From Arenibacter algicola (GTDB taxonomy: Bacteria > Bacteroidota > Bacteroidia > Flavobacteriales > Flavobacteriaceae), in assembly GCF_000733925.1 (NCBI RefSeq), contig NZ_JPOO01000003.1, forward strand, positions 806,001 through 870,000: a DNA stretch of 64,000 nt, in the 5' to 3' direction. The notes beneath the pieces were generated by a model, which did no database searches, had not been told where the DNA came from, and saw only the letters and a list, made by a program, of their open reading frames with translations. Of this stretch, positions 43,706 through 51,937 are shown in pieces. Made by a program: the position numbers and the translations under genes. Each line of letters starts with the position of its first letter. Position 1 is the stretch's first letter.

Positions 43706-43713
43706 CAAAAGTA
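43706..43713 (-). promoter_or_regulatory. -7 promoter box of the DUF4834-YfhO operon
   Basis: On the minus strand TACTTTTG, exact TAnnTTTG match, 22 bp before the DUF4834 start. Confidence 0.6.
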
Positions 43714-43771
43714 CAATTCTAACGTTGTATTAATAGTGCAAAAGTCTTAAAATAATAATAAAATAGTACCT

Positions 43772-44848
43772 ATGGAGTATAATGTTTCCAAGAAACGCCT
43801 TATGAAAATACTAATATTTGGAATTTTCACCATTCCGTTGGTCGCTTTTTCACAGTACACCGATGTCATCAACTCTAACAGGCCTGGACTTTCCGTAAGC
43901 GCTTATGCTATAGGTACAAATGTTTTACAGGCCGAATTTGGCATTGGCTATGAACAACAGGACCACACTAGGTTAGCTACCGAATCCAATATTTTAGGAG
44001 CTGATCTGTCATTGCGTTACGGCCTTCTTTTCGAAACCTTGGAACTGAATTATGAAGGCACTTTCGACAATCAAAATAAAACATATACCAACACAGGGGT
44101 AGAAATTAAGAACACCGATTTTTCCAGAAACAGAATAGGTTTAAAATTTTTAGTCTACGATCCTTTTAAGAATCCCGAAAATAATAAACCCAATCTTTAC
44201 AGCTGGAAGGCCAACTATGGTTTTAAGCTAAAAAACCTAATCCCTGCAGTATCGGTCTACGCAGGTGCCAATTTTGTATTGGGCGACAATCCCTTTTACC
44301 GTGGCGACCCCACAGTCTCCCCGAGGGTAATGGTTGCTACCCAAAGCAGGCTTACTCCCCGATTTGTACTTATTTCCAATATTGCATATGACAGATTGGG
44401 CTCTGATTTCCCGGAATGGAACTACACGGTATCCTTATCCCATGCCTTTAGAGATCCCAAATGGAGTGTCTTTGTGGAAAACCAAGGAATAAAAAGTGAT
44501 CGGTACTCGGACGCGCTCCTTAGAGGTGGCGTAGCACATTTATTGGGTGAAAATATGCAGGTGGATATGAACTTGGGCGCCAGTTTTAAAAATACGCCCA
44601 GCAGGATCTTTGCCACAATGGGATTCTCCTATAGGGTAGATATGCACAGGGACAAGGTGAAGGCCATTGAAGATCAAAAGGCGGGAGAAAATGGCGGCCC
44701 CATCAACAAGAACGCCATGAAGAAAAAGAAAAAAGGAAAAAATAAAGGTACCGGTGCAGAGGATATCGATTTGGGGCCTACCAAAAAACAACTACGGAAA
44801 CTAAAGAAAAAGGAAAAGAATAGGGACGATTCTGAAATTGATTTCTAA
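43772..44848 (+). CDS. Outer-membrane beta-barrel protein (transporter-like)
   Basis: A 358-residue exported protein. After the signal peptide (ILIFGIFTIPLVAFSQ) the chain alternates in beta-strand fashion, with NSNRPGLSVSAYAIGTNVLQ at the start, as in the phenol-degradation (MetA-type) outer-membrane protein family common in flavobacteria. The C-terminus ends in a Lys-rich linker and acidic stretch, unlike the usual terminal aromatic residue of barrels; this tail may be in the periplasm. An alternative start at Met11 (43802) fits the signal peptide better. No transport partner nearby. Confidence 0.72.
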   Translation: MEYNVSKKRLMKILIFGIFTIPLVAFSQYTDVINSNRPGLSVSAYAIGTNVLQAEFGIGYEQQDHTRLATESNILGADLSLRYGLLFETLELNYEGTFDNQNKTYTNTGVEIKNTDFSRNRIGLKFLVYDPFKNPENNKPNLYSWKANYGFKLKNLIPAVSVYAGANFVLGDNPFYRGDPTVSPRVMVATQSRLTPRFVLISNIAYDRLGSDFPEWNYTVSLSHAFRDPKWSVFVENQGIKSDRYSDALLRGGVAHLLGENMQVDMNLGASFKNTPSRIFATMGFSYRVDMHRDKVKAIEDQKAGENGGPINKNAMKKKKKGKNKGTGAEDIDLGPTKKQLRKLKKKEKNRDDSEIDF

Positions 44849-44916
44849 CAAAATAACTTTTGTCCTTTTTCCTATAGATTAATATTGCTAATATTGAACC
44901 ATACAAGAAACATGGT

Positions 44917-46035
44917 ATGGTTACTCTGAAAGAAGCAAAAACAAAATCGGAACTTAAGGATTTCGTTAAATTTCCTTTTACACTTTACAAGGGCTCCCCC
45001 TACTGGGTCCCTCCTATCATAAATGACGAGCTGGAGTCTTTTGACAAAAGTAAAAATCCTGTTTTTAAGGATGCCGATGCCTGGTTTTATATGGCCTATA
45101 GGGACAATAAAATTGTAGGTAGGGTCGTAGCCATTATCAATAGATTGGAAGTGGACCAACAGCAGGTAAAAAAAATGCGTTTTGGTTGGTTCGATTTTGT
45201 GGATGACTATGAAGTTTCAGAGGCGCTGCTCAATAAGGTGTCCGAAATAGGAAAGGAACACAAGTTGTCCTACATGGAAGGGCCTGTAGGTTTTTCCAAT
45301 CTGGACAAAGTAGGTGTCCTAACCGAAGGGTTTGATGAGATAGGCACCATGATTACCTGGTACAACCATCCTTACTATGTTGATCATTTTGAACGCTTTG
45401 GGTTTGTTAAGGAAAAGGAATACATGGAAAATAAATTCCCCTTTAGCAATGCGGAGCCCAAATTCTTTCAAAAGGCAAACGAACTGGTACGAAAAAGATA
45501 TGGCGTAAAGGAATTGAACTTTACTAAAACCAAGGATGTAATGCCTTGGGTAGATCAGATGTTCGACCTTTTTAACGAGACCTATTCCTCCCTCTCTTCT
45601 TTTGTCCGTATCACCGATATTCAAAAGGATTATTTCAAGAAAAAATACATCAGTTTTATAAATCCCGAGTATATCAAATTTATATTGGATAAGGATGACA
45701 AATTGATAGCGTTCGGAATAGTAATGCCTTCATTTTCCAAGGCCTTGCAAAAAGCGAAGGGAAAATTATTCCCATTCGGCATATTTCATTTGCTCAGCGC
45801 GAAAAAGAACAGCAAAGAGGTTATATTTTATTTAATAGGGGTACTTCCGGAATACCAGAATAAAGGTGTTACAGCAGTAATGTTCAATGAGTATTACAAG
45901 ACTTTTAAGGCCAAGGGAATAGAAAAATGTGTTAGGACACCAGAATTGGAGGAAAACGTGGCCATTCGCCAATTATGGAAACATTTCGACCCAAAAATAT
46001 ACAAGAGAAGAAGGACTTACAAAAAGGAACTTTAA
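44917..46035 (+). CDS. GNAT-like acetyltransferase, long form
   Basis: A 372-residue cytosolic protein. The N-terminal half holds a motif KEAKTKSELKDFVKFP and the aromatic segment YKGSPYWVPP that opens this family, and the centre has DNKIVGRVVAIIN. The C-terminal half contains a GNAT acetyl-CoA loop, IGVLPEYQNKGVTAVMF. The two halves resemble each other in layout, as in double-GNAT and FemAB-like proteins. The substrate is unknown. It is probably separately transcribed and closed by the terminator at 46076. Confidence 0.72.
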   Translation: MVTLKEAKTKSELKDFVKFPFTLYKGSPYWVPPIINDELESFDKSKNPVFKDADAWFYMAYRDNKIVGRVVAIINRLEVDQQQVKKMRFGWFDFVDDYEVSEALLNKVSEIGKEHKLSYMEGPVGFSNLDKVGVLTEGFDEIGTMITWYNHPYYVDHFERFGFVKEKEYMENKFPFSNAEPKFFQKANELVRKRYGVKELNFTKTKDVMPWVDQMFDLFNETYSSLSSFVRITDIQKDYFKKKYISFINPEYIKFILDKDDKLIAFGIVMPSFSKALQKAKGKLFPFGIFHLLSAKKNSKEVIFYLIGVLPEYQNKGVTAVMFNEYYKTFKAKGIEKCVRTPELEENVAIRQLWKHFDPKIYKRRRTYKKEL

Positions 46036-46075
46036 ACGGACCCAAGGGGCCAAATTTCAAAAAACGTCCAAAATT

Positions 46076-46113
46076 AAAAAAAGCCAACCTAAATATTTAA
46101 GTTGGCTTTTTTT
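46076..46113. terminator. Bidirectional terminator
   Basis: Stem AAAAGCCAAC/GTTGGCTTTT (46079-46088 with 46101-46110) with A/T flanks on both sides, between convergent genes. Confidence 0.85.
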
Positions 46114-46131
46114 ATGTAAGTTGAAATAGTT

Positions 46132-47391
46132 CTATTCTCCCATCGCTGCCGCTACCGCCGCAGACAGCCTTTTGTACGTACCATTCTGTAATCGCTCACG
46201 TATTACAGAGAAGGCCTCCAAGGTTTCGGATACATCCTGTAAGGTATGTGTGGCCGTTGGAATCATTCTTAAAAGAATCAAGCCCTTAGGAATTACCGGA
46301 TACACTACAATGGAGCAGAAAATACCAAAATTCTCCCTTAAATCCTTTACCAATGCCATGGCTTCTGGAATACTACCGTTAAGATATACCGGTGTAACAC
46401 AACTAGTGGTAGTACCTATATCAAAACCTCTTTCCTTTAGTCCGTTCTGCAATGCATTAACATTCTCCCAAAGTTTGGCCTTAAGTTCTGGTTGGGTGCG
46501 TAGCATATCCAACCTTTTAAGTGCTCCTTTCACATAAATCATTGGTAATGATTTAGCGAACATTTGAGATCGCAAGTTGTATTTAAGGTATTCTATAATC
46601 TCTTTGTCCGCAGCTAAAAAAGCTCCGATTCCGGCCATAGATTTGGCAAAAGTTGCAAAGTAAACATCTATATCATCCTGAATTCCCTGCTCCTCACCTG
46701 CTCCTGCCCCGGTTTCTCCCAAGGTTCCAAAACCATGCGCATCATCTACGAACAATCTAAATTTATATTTTTTCTTAAGCGCAACAATTTCCTTGAGCTT
46801 GCCCTGTTCCCCGCGCATTCCAAAAACACCTTCGGATATTACCAAAATACCTCCTCCGGTCTGTTCTGCCATTTTAACGGCCCGATCCAAGTTTTTCTCA
46901 AGACTTTCAATGTCATTGTGCTTAAAGGTAAAACGCTTACCCATATGCAAACGTACGCCATCTATAATACAGGCATGTGCATCAACATCGTATACAATAA
47001 TATCATCCTTGGAAACCAAAGCGTCAATGGCAGAAACCATCCCTTGGTACCCAAAGTTCAACAAATAAGCAGATTCTTTTTTAACAAAAGCAGCCAATTC
47101 CTGCTCCAATTGCTCGTGGAATTCGGTATGCCCACTCATCATTCTTGCTCCCATAGGAAAAGCGGCACCGTATTCCAATGCTGCCTCGCCATCTACCTTC
47201 TTTACTTCCGGTAAATTGGCCAATCCCAAGTAATCATTAATACTCCAAGTGATTACTTCCTTTCCTTGAAACTTCATCCTGTTAGATATAGGACCTTCCA
47301 ATTTAGGAAATACAAAATATCCCTCGGCTTGTGAGGCCCATTTTCCTAAAGGACCTTTATTCTCAATAATTCTGTCAAATAAATCTCTCAT
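46132..47391 (-). CDS. Alpha-oxoamine synthase, probable cysteate fatty acyltransferase (sulfonolipid synthesis)
   Basis: A 419-residue PLP enzyme of the AONS/KBL/serine palmitoyltransferase family that joins an amino acid to an acyl-CoA or acyl-ACP with loss of CO2. Visible are NDYLGLANLP, GARMMSGHTEFHEQLE, the cofactor-ring Asp in VDDAHGFGTLG and the PLP Lys in TFAKSMAG. It lies just downstream of a cysteine-synthase-like gene. In Bacteroidota the pair cysteate synthase plus cysteate acyltransferase (CapA/CapB) makes capnine, the base of sulfonolipids that aid gliding. That is my favoured reading. Serine palmitoyltransferase (sphingolipid) is the main alternative and cannot be excluded. It has its own promoter. 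Confidence 0.75.
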   Translation of the reverse strand: MRDLFDRIIENKGPLGKWASQAEGYFVFPKLEGPISNRMKFQGKEVITWSINDYLGLANLPEVKKVDGEAALEYGAAFPMGARMMSGHTEFHEQLEQELAAFVKKESAYLLNFGYQGMVSAIDALVSKDDIIVYDVDAHACIIDGVRLHMGKRFTFKHNDIESLEKNLDRAVKMAEQTGGGILVISEGVFGMRGEQGKLKEIVALKKKYKFRLFVDDAHGFGTLGETGAGAGEEQGIQDDIDVYFATFAKSMAGIGAFLAADKEIIEYLKYNLRSQMFAKSLPMIYVKGALKRLDMLRTQPELKAKLWENVNALQNGLKERGFDIGTTTSCVTPVYLNGSIPEAMALVKDLRENFGIFCSIVVYPVIPKGLILLRMIPTATHTLQDVSETLEAFSVIRERLQNGTYKRLSAAVAAAMGE

Positions 47392-47414
47392 CTAGACTAC
47401 GTTGATTATTAGTG

Positions 47415-47446
47415 CAAAAGTATATATTTTTAATACGCATATGCAA
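47415..47446 (-). promoter_or_regulatory. Promoter of the acyltransferase gene
   Basis: On the minus strand TTG (47446-47444) and TACTTTTG (47422-47415), 21 bp apart; exact -7 consensus, 23 bp before the start codon. Confidence 0.65.
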
Positions 47447-47460
47447 CTTATTTAATACAT

Positions 47461-47492
47461 AAAAAGCAACGACTTATGAACCGTTGCTTTTT
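47461..47492. terminator. Terminator after the cysteate synthase-like gene
   Basis: Perfect 11-bp stem AAAAAGCAACG/CGTTGCTTTTT (47461-47471 with 47482-47492). It ends the upstream gene on the minus strand and lies before the next promoter, so the two PLP-enzyme genes are separate transcripts. Confidence 0.85.
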
Positions 47493-47515
47493 AAATCATA
47501 AATTTTGCATAACCC

Positions 47516-48556
47516 TTACTTTACAAATTCTATTTTTTGTGGTTCTTCAACATTCTTACTATCAAAGAATCCCTGGTCGGCCATCCACTGGTCACTGTAT
47601 ATTTTACTCATATATCTGGAACCATGGTCTGGAAAAATAACCACTACATTGCTATCTTCATTAAACTCGCCCATTTCCTCCAGTTGCCTTACGGCCTGCA
47701 TTACCGCGCCACTTGTGTATCCCACAAAAAGGCCTTCTGTTCTGGATATCTCCCTAGCGGTATGGGCACTTTCTTCATCGGTAACCTTAATAAATTCGTC
47801 AATTACCTTGAAGTTGGTGGCCGTAGGTATCAAGTTTTTACCCAAACCTTCAATACGGTACGGATAAATTTCCTTGGTATCCAATTCACCGGTTTCATGG
47901 TATTTCTTAAGAACGGAACCATATGCATCCACTCCTATAACACGTATATTCGGATTTTGTTCCTTCAGATACTTAGCGGTACCGGAAATAGTACCTCCCG
48001 TGCCACTACAGGCTACTAAATGAGTAATATGTCCGTTGGTCTGATTCCAAATTTCCGGTCCCGTACTTTTGTAATGGGCCTCGGAATTTAAATCATTGAA
48101 ATATTGATTGATATATATAGATCCCTCGGTTTCCTCGTGCAATCTTTTGGCTACTTCATAATAGGACCTTGGATCATCTGCGCTAACGTGTGCAGGGCAT
48201 ACATATACTTTTGCCCCCATAGACCTCAGCATGTCTATTTTATCCTTGGAAGATTTTGAACTTACCGCCAAGATGCATTCGTAACCTTTAATGATACTGA
48301 TCATGGCAATGCTAAAACCCGTATTCCCCGAAGTGGTTTCTATAATGGTACTCCCCTTCTTTAAAATTCCCCTTCGCTCCGCCTCTTCAATAATATAAAG
48401 GGCAATACGATCTTTCGAAGAATGTCCTGGATTAAAACCTTCCACCTTAGCGTAAAAATTACCTTCTAAGTTGGCAGCTATTTTATTTAGTTTGATTAAT
48501 GGGGTGTTTCCTACAAGTTCTAGGAGGTTGTTATAAGCGTTTATCTTATGTTCCAT
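47516..48556 (-). CDS. PLP-dependent cysteine synthase-like enzyme, probable cysteate synthase
   Basis: A 346-residue fold-type II PLP enzyme. The PLP Lys lies in NPGHSSKDRIA, the substrate loop in ETTSGNTGFS, and the phosphate cup in ACSGTGGTISG. O-acetylserine sulfhydrylase usually has about 310 residues and NxTGSxKDR; this longer form and its place beside an oxoamine synthase suggest cysteate synthase, which makes L-cysteate from O-phosphoserine and sulfite. Alternatives are cystathionine beta-synthase or ordinary cysteine synthase. A hairpin and a -7 box precede it. The link to sulfonolipid synthesis is inferred from context. Confidence 0.75.
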   Translation of the reverse strand: MEHKINAYNNLLELVGNTPLIKLNKIAANLEGNFYAKVEGFNPGHSSKDRIALYIIEEAERRGILKKGSTIIETTSGNTGFSIAMISIIKGYECILAVSSKSSKDKIDMLRSMGAKVYVCPAHVSADDPRSYYEVAKRLHEETEGSIYINQYFNDLNSEAHYKSTGPEIWNQTNGHITHLVACSGTGGTISGTAKYLKEQNPNIRVIGVDAYGSVLKKYHETGELDTKEIYPYRIEGLGKNLIPTATNFKVIDEFIKVTDEESAHTAREISRTEGLFVGYTSGAVMQAVRQLEEMGEFNEDSNVVVIFPDHGSRYMSKIYSDQWMADQGFFDSKNVEEPQKIEFVK

Positions 48557-48581
48557 AAACAGTTTCTAGGTTTAGAACTTA

Positions 48582-48607
48582 TTGACATCTTTTAATTTAT
48601 GTCAATA
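48582..48607 (-). promoter_or_regulatory. Inverted repeat in the 5' leader of the cysteate synthase-like gene
   Basis: ATTGACAT/ATGTCAAT, perfect 8-bp arms with a 10-base centre, between the -7 box (TAATTTTG, minus strand, 48617-48624) and the start codon. It would form a hairpin at the 5' end of the mRNA or serve as an operator. Confidence 0.5.
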
Positions 48608-48638
48608 CTGATAGGACAAAATTACTCTTTTTTTTTGA

Positions 48639-50699
48639 TTATCGAATTTTATGCTCTAAATCTAACAAAAATGCATATTCTTTAGCCACCTCCTTTAAGG
48701 ATTCAAATCGGCCTGAAGCACCGCCATGACCTGCATCCATATTAATATTGAACAACAATAAATTATTGTCCATTTTGTACTCCCTAAGTTTAGCAACCCA
48801 TTTGGCAGGTTCAAAATATTGTACTTGGGAATCGTGAAAACCAGTAATAACCAGCATATTTGGCTGCAATTGTCGCGTTACATTGTCATATGGCGAATAC
48901 GATTTCATGTAGTCATAGTATTCCTTTTCGTTTGGATTGCCCCATTCATCATATTCTCCGGTAGTCAGTGGAATGGTATCATCCAACATGGTCGTAAGTA
49001 CATCTACAAAAGGAACAGCTGCAATTACCCCGTGATAAATTTCCGGGCATAGATTTACTATGGCCCCCATTAAAAGTCCGCCTGCCGAGCCTCCGGATGC
49101 ATAGAGATGTTCGGGACTAGTAAACTTTTTTTCAATCAGAAATTTGGAGCAATCAATAAAATCGGTAAACGTATTCATCTTATTCAGCAATCTTCCTTCC
49201 TCATACCATTTACGGCCAAGGTATTCCCCGCCCCTAACATGGGCTATGGCATAAACAAAACCTCTGTCCAAAAGGCTTAACCTTACAGTGGAAAAATAGG
49301 GGTCTATAGTGTGCCCATAAGACCCATAGGCATATTGCAATAACGGACTGCTGCCGTCCAACTTAGTGTTTTTGTGATAGACCAAGGAAATAGGAACTTT
49401 TTTACCATCCCTTGCAGGTGCCCAAATTCGCTCGGAAATATAATTTTCCTTATGGAATTTCCCTCCCAAGACCTCTTGTTCCTTTTTTATTTCCTTTTCC
49501 CTTGTCCTCATATTGAAATCTATAATAGAGCTGGGTGTTGTCATGGAATTATATCCATATCTTAGAATTTCGGTATCAAAATCCGGATTGGTACCCACAT
49601 AGGCGGTATAGGTCTCATTGTCAAAGGGCAAATAATAGCTTTCACCGGTATCCCATCGCACAATCTTCAACTTGTTCAAACCATTCTCGCGTTCGGACAA
49701 AACATAGTACTCATTAAACATTTCAATATCCTCAAGTAAAACTTCTTCCCTGTGCGGAATAAAGTCTACCCAATTTTCAGATTCGGTTTTATCTTCGGGG
49801 GTCGTCATCAATTTAAAATTGGTTGCCCCTTCCATATTGGTTAGGATGTAAAAATTGTCTTCGTAATGGGTTAGGGAATACTCCATGCCCCTAACTCTTT
49901 TGGAAAACACATGAAACTTTCCATTAGGGTCATCCGCCCTTAGAATTCGAAATTCAGTAGTCAATGTACTGGAAGACCCAATAACTATAAATTCTTTGGA
50001 TTTGGTTTTGTAAACAAAGGTGGTAAAGGTTTCGTCATCCTCGTGAAAAACCAGTTCATCTTCCTCGGGAGATGTTCCCAATATATGCCTGTAAATATTA
50101 TTGGACCTTAGGGTAACAGGATCTTTCTTGGTATAGAACAGGGTCTTATTGTCATTGGCCCATACCGCGCTGCCGGTAGTGTTCTCTATTTTATCCCCAT
50201 AAATCTCCTGAGTGTGCAAATTTTTTATTTGTAGGGTGTATTGCCTGCGGGAAACAGTATCCACCCCAAAGGCCGCCAATTCATTATTGGGGCTAATGGA
50301 CAGGCCTCCCAGGTTAAAATAATCCAAACCCTCTGCCATATGGTTGCAGTTGAACATTATTTCCTCTTCGCCATCCTCTTTTTCAAAACGTCTTGTAAAA
50401 ATGGGGTACTCCTTTCCTACCTCATATCTGGTAGCATACCAGTAGCCATTAAACTTATAGGGCACGGAAGAATCATCTTCCTTTATCCTGGACTTCATCT
50501 CTGTGAACAAGCTATCCTTAAGCTCCTTGGTATGGGCCGTCATTGCCTCATAGTATGCATTTTCCTGTTCCAAAAAAGCAATGACTTCCGGATTTTCCCT
50601 TTCGTTCAGCCAATAGTAATCATCGATCCTTACATCATTGTGCTTTATTAATTGCTTCTCAATCTTTTTAGCACTTGGTGTTTTTAATTCCCGCTGCAT
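48639..50699 (-). CDS. Oligopeptidase B-type S9 peptidase
   Basis: Cleaves short peptides after basic residues; cytosolic. From the ATG at 50699 the protein has 686 residues, the normal length for PtrB. A seven-bladed propeller domain is followed by the alpha/beta-hydrolase part with the nucleophile Ser in SGGSAGGLLMG, Asp in GFHDSQV, and His in GHGGASGR. The in-frame upstream TTG at 50729 is not needed. It starts divergently from the YbaB gene. A -7 box (TATTTTTG) occurs at 50727-50734 on the minus strand. Identification is secure; basic-residue specificity is taken from the family. Confidence 0.9.
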   Translation of the reverse strand: MQRELKTPSAKKIEKQLIKHNDVRIDDYYWLNERENPEVIAFLEQENAYYEAMTAHTKELKDSLFTEMKSRIKEDDSSVPYKFNGYWYATRYEVGKEYPIFTRRFEKEDGEEEIMFNCNHMAEGLDYFNLGGLSISPNNELAAFGVDTVSRRQYTLQIKNLHTQEIYGDKIENTTGSAVWANDNKTLFYTKKDPVTLRSNNIYRHILGTSPEEDELVFHEDDETFTTFVYKTKSKEFIVIGSSSTLTTEFRILRADDPNGKFHVFSKRVRGMEYSLTHYEDNFYILTNMEGATNFKLMTTPEDKTESENWVDFIPHREEVLLEDIEMFNEYYVLSERENGLNKLKIVRWDTGESYYLPFDNETYTAYVGTNPDFDTEILRYGYNSMTTPSSIIDFNMRTREKEIKKEQEVLGGKFHKENYISERIWAPARDGKKVPISLVYHKNTKLDGSSPLLQYAYGSYGHTIDPYFSTVRLSLLDRGFVYAIAHVRGGEYLGRKWYEEGRLLNKMNTFTDFIDCSKFLIEKKFTSPEHLYASGGSAGGLLMGAIVNLCPEIYHGVIAAVPFVDVLTTMLDDTIPLTTGEYDEWGNPNEKEYYDYMKSYSPYDNVTRQLQPNMLVITGFHDSQVQYFEPAKWVAKLREYKMDNNLLLFNINMDAGHGGASGRFESLKEVAKEYAFLLDLEHKIR

Positions 50700-50856
50700 G
50701 AGTGTGGTATGTTTAATAAGAAAGCGCAAAAATAATATTTAAATGCAATTGACCTGTTTAAATGTGTTGTTTATCCATTTTAATATTGTCCACCCCCTTA
50801 AAGTATCCCAAAGAATAACTGTAGTCTTAAATTCCAATATATCCCGATCATTTTAG

Positions 50857-50864
50857 TAATTTTG
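50857..50864 (+). promoter_or_regulatory. -7 promoter box of the YbaB gene
   Basis: TAATTTTG, exact TAnnTTTG match, 27 bp before the ATG at 50892. Confidence 0.65.
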
Positions 50865-50891
50865 GCTTTAGAATTTTTTAAATCTATAATT

Positions 50892-51218
50892 ATGTTTGGA
50901 GATATGATGGGCATGTTGGGAAAATTAAAGGAAACCCAAGAAAAAGTAAAGGCCACCAAAGAAAGAATGAATACTGTAATACTTGACGAGCAATCTCCTG
51001 ATCAATTGCTGAAGGTAAGTATAACGGCCAATAGAACAATTAAATCCATTGCTATAGACGATAGTCTTTTACAGGACAAGGAACAACTGGAAGATTATTT
51101 GATCCTCACCCTTAACAAGGCTATAGAAAAGGCCACCACCATAAATGAGACCGAATTGGCCGCAGTCGCCAAGGAAGGAATGCCCAACATTCCTGGAATG
51201 GATTCGTTTTTAAAATAA
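50892..51218 (+). CDS. YbaB/EbfC-family nucleoid-associated protein
   Basis: A 108-residue DNA-binding protein that dimerises as a tweezers-like fold and bends chromosomal DNA. MFGDMMGMLGKLKETQEKVK is the typical Met-rich helical start and KSIAIDDSLL plus DYLILTLNKAIEKA the conserved later part. It is normally next to recR or dnaX in other phyla; here it is beside a thioredoxin-like gene and an oligopeptidase. The ATG at 50892 is chosen over an in-frame TTG at 50862 because the latter would fall inside the promoter. Confidence 0.9.
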   Translation: MFGDMMGMLGKLKETQEKVKATKERMNTVILDEQSPDQLLKVSITANRTIKSIAIDDSLLQDKEQLEDYLILTLNKAIEKATTINETELAAVAKEGMPNIPGMDSFLK

Positions 51219-51263
51219 ATTTTAGTAAGTTTAGCAGAGCCTTTTTAATCAAAACTTGTAATA

Positions 51264-51722
51264 ATGAGGAATTTTTTCTTACTACTTCTATTTCCATTTA
51301 TTGTTAATGCACAAAATAATAGTGACGACATCAAGGAAAATGATTGGCTGACCGATTACGCCAATGCACAAGTAGTGGCAAAAAAAACCAACTCCAACAT
51401 TCTTATGTACTTTACTGGTAGTGATTGGTGCTCGCCCTGTAAAGCCTTAAAAAAGGACCTTTTCGATACCAGTCAATTTAAGGAAGTGGCCAAGGACTAT
51501 GTGCTATTATACGTGGATCTTCCAAGAAAGAAAGAACTTCTTAGTGCCAAGGAAATGCAACAGAACAAGGCCCTATTGTCCCAATGGAATAAAAAAGGCG
51601 TTTTTCCATTGATAAGCTTGGTCAACTCCGAAGAAAAAGAAGTGGCCTCACTCTCTGGTTACGGTTCCAAAGTAGATGTAGAAAAGTATTTGGATTTTCT
51701 TAAGAGGAACAGTAAAATGTAA
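51264..51722 (+). CDS. Secreted thioredoxin-fold protein
   Basis: A 152-residue exported protein. After the signal peptide (NFFLLLLFPFIVNAQ) it has a thioredoxin fold with the redox pair in SDWCSPCKALKKDLF, and a cis-Pro region in FPLISLV. It belongs to the DsbD-gamma/thioredoxin_7 type used for periplasmic disulfide reduction or cytochrome maturation. It follows YbaB by 45 bp and may share its promoter. Confidence 0.85.
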   Translation: MRNFFLLLLFPFIVNAQNNSDDIKENDWLTDYANAQVVAKKTNSNILMYFTGSDWCSPCKALKKDLFDTSQFKEVAKDYVLLYVDLPRKKELLSAKEMQQNKALLSQWNKKGVFPLISLVNSEEKEVASLSGYGSKVDVEKYLDFLKRNSKM

Positions 51723-51760
51723 TTTTAACCCCTAGGAGCCCGTCTTTTTCAATATCTAAA

Positions 51761-51807
51761 GCCAGAATTTTATTCTGGCATAGCTACTTTTTTTGGCAAT
51801 TGCCAAA
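51761..51807. promoter_or_regulatory. Hairpin and 16-bp palindrome upstream of the TrpB-like gene
   Basis: GCCAGAAT/ATTCTGGC (51761-51768 with 51772-51779) followed by a short T run looks like a terminator of the thioredoxin-like gene. Directly after it, 51792-51807 is a perfect palindrome (half-site TTTGGCAA), which could be an operator for the gene at 51938. Confidence 0.5.
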
Positions 51808-51937
51808 TACCATATTCCTGCCCATAAGAACCCATATTCCCTGTAACTAAAAAGGGGTATTCACTTAAAATTCATTATAATTGTAAGGGCATTTTTATTA
51901 GCCACGAACCTTTATTAACAATTTCAATATTCTCCTT

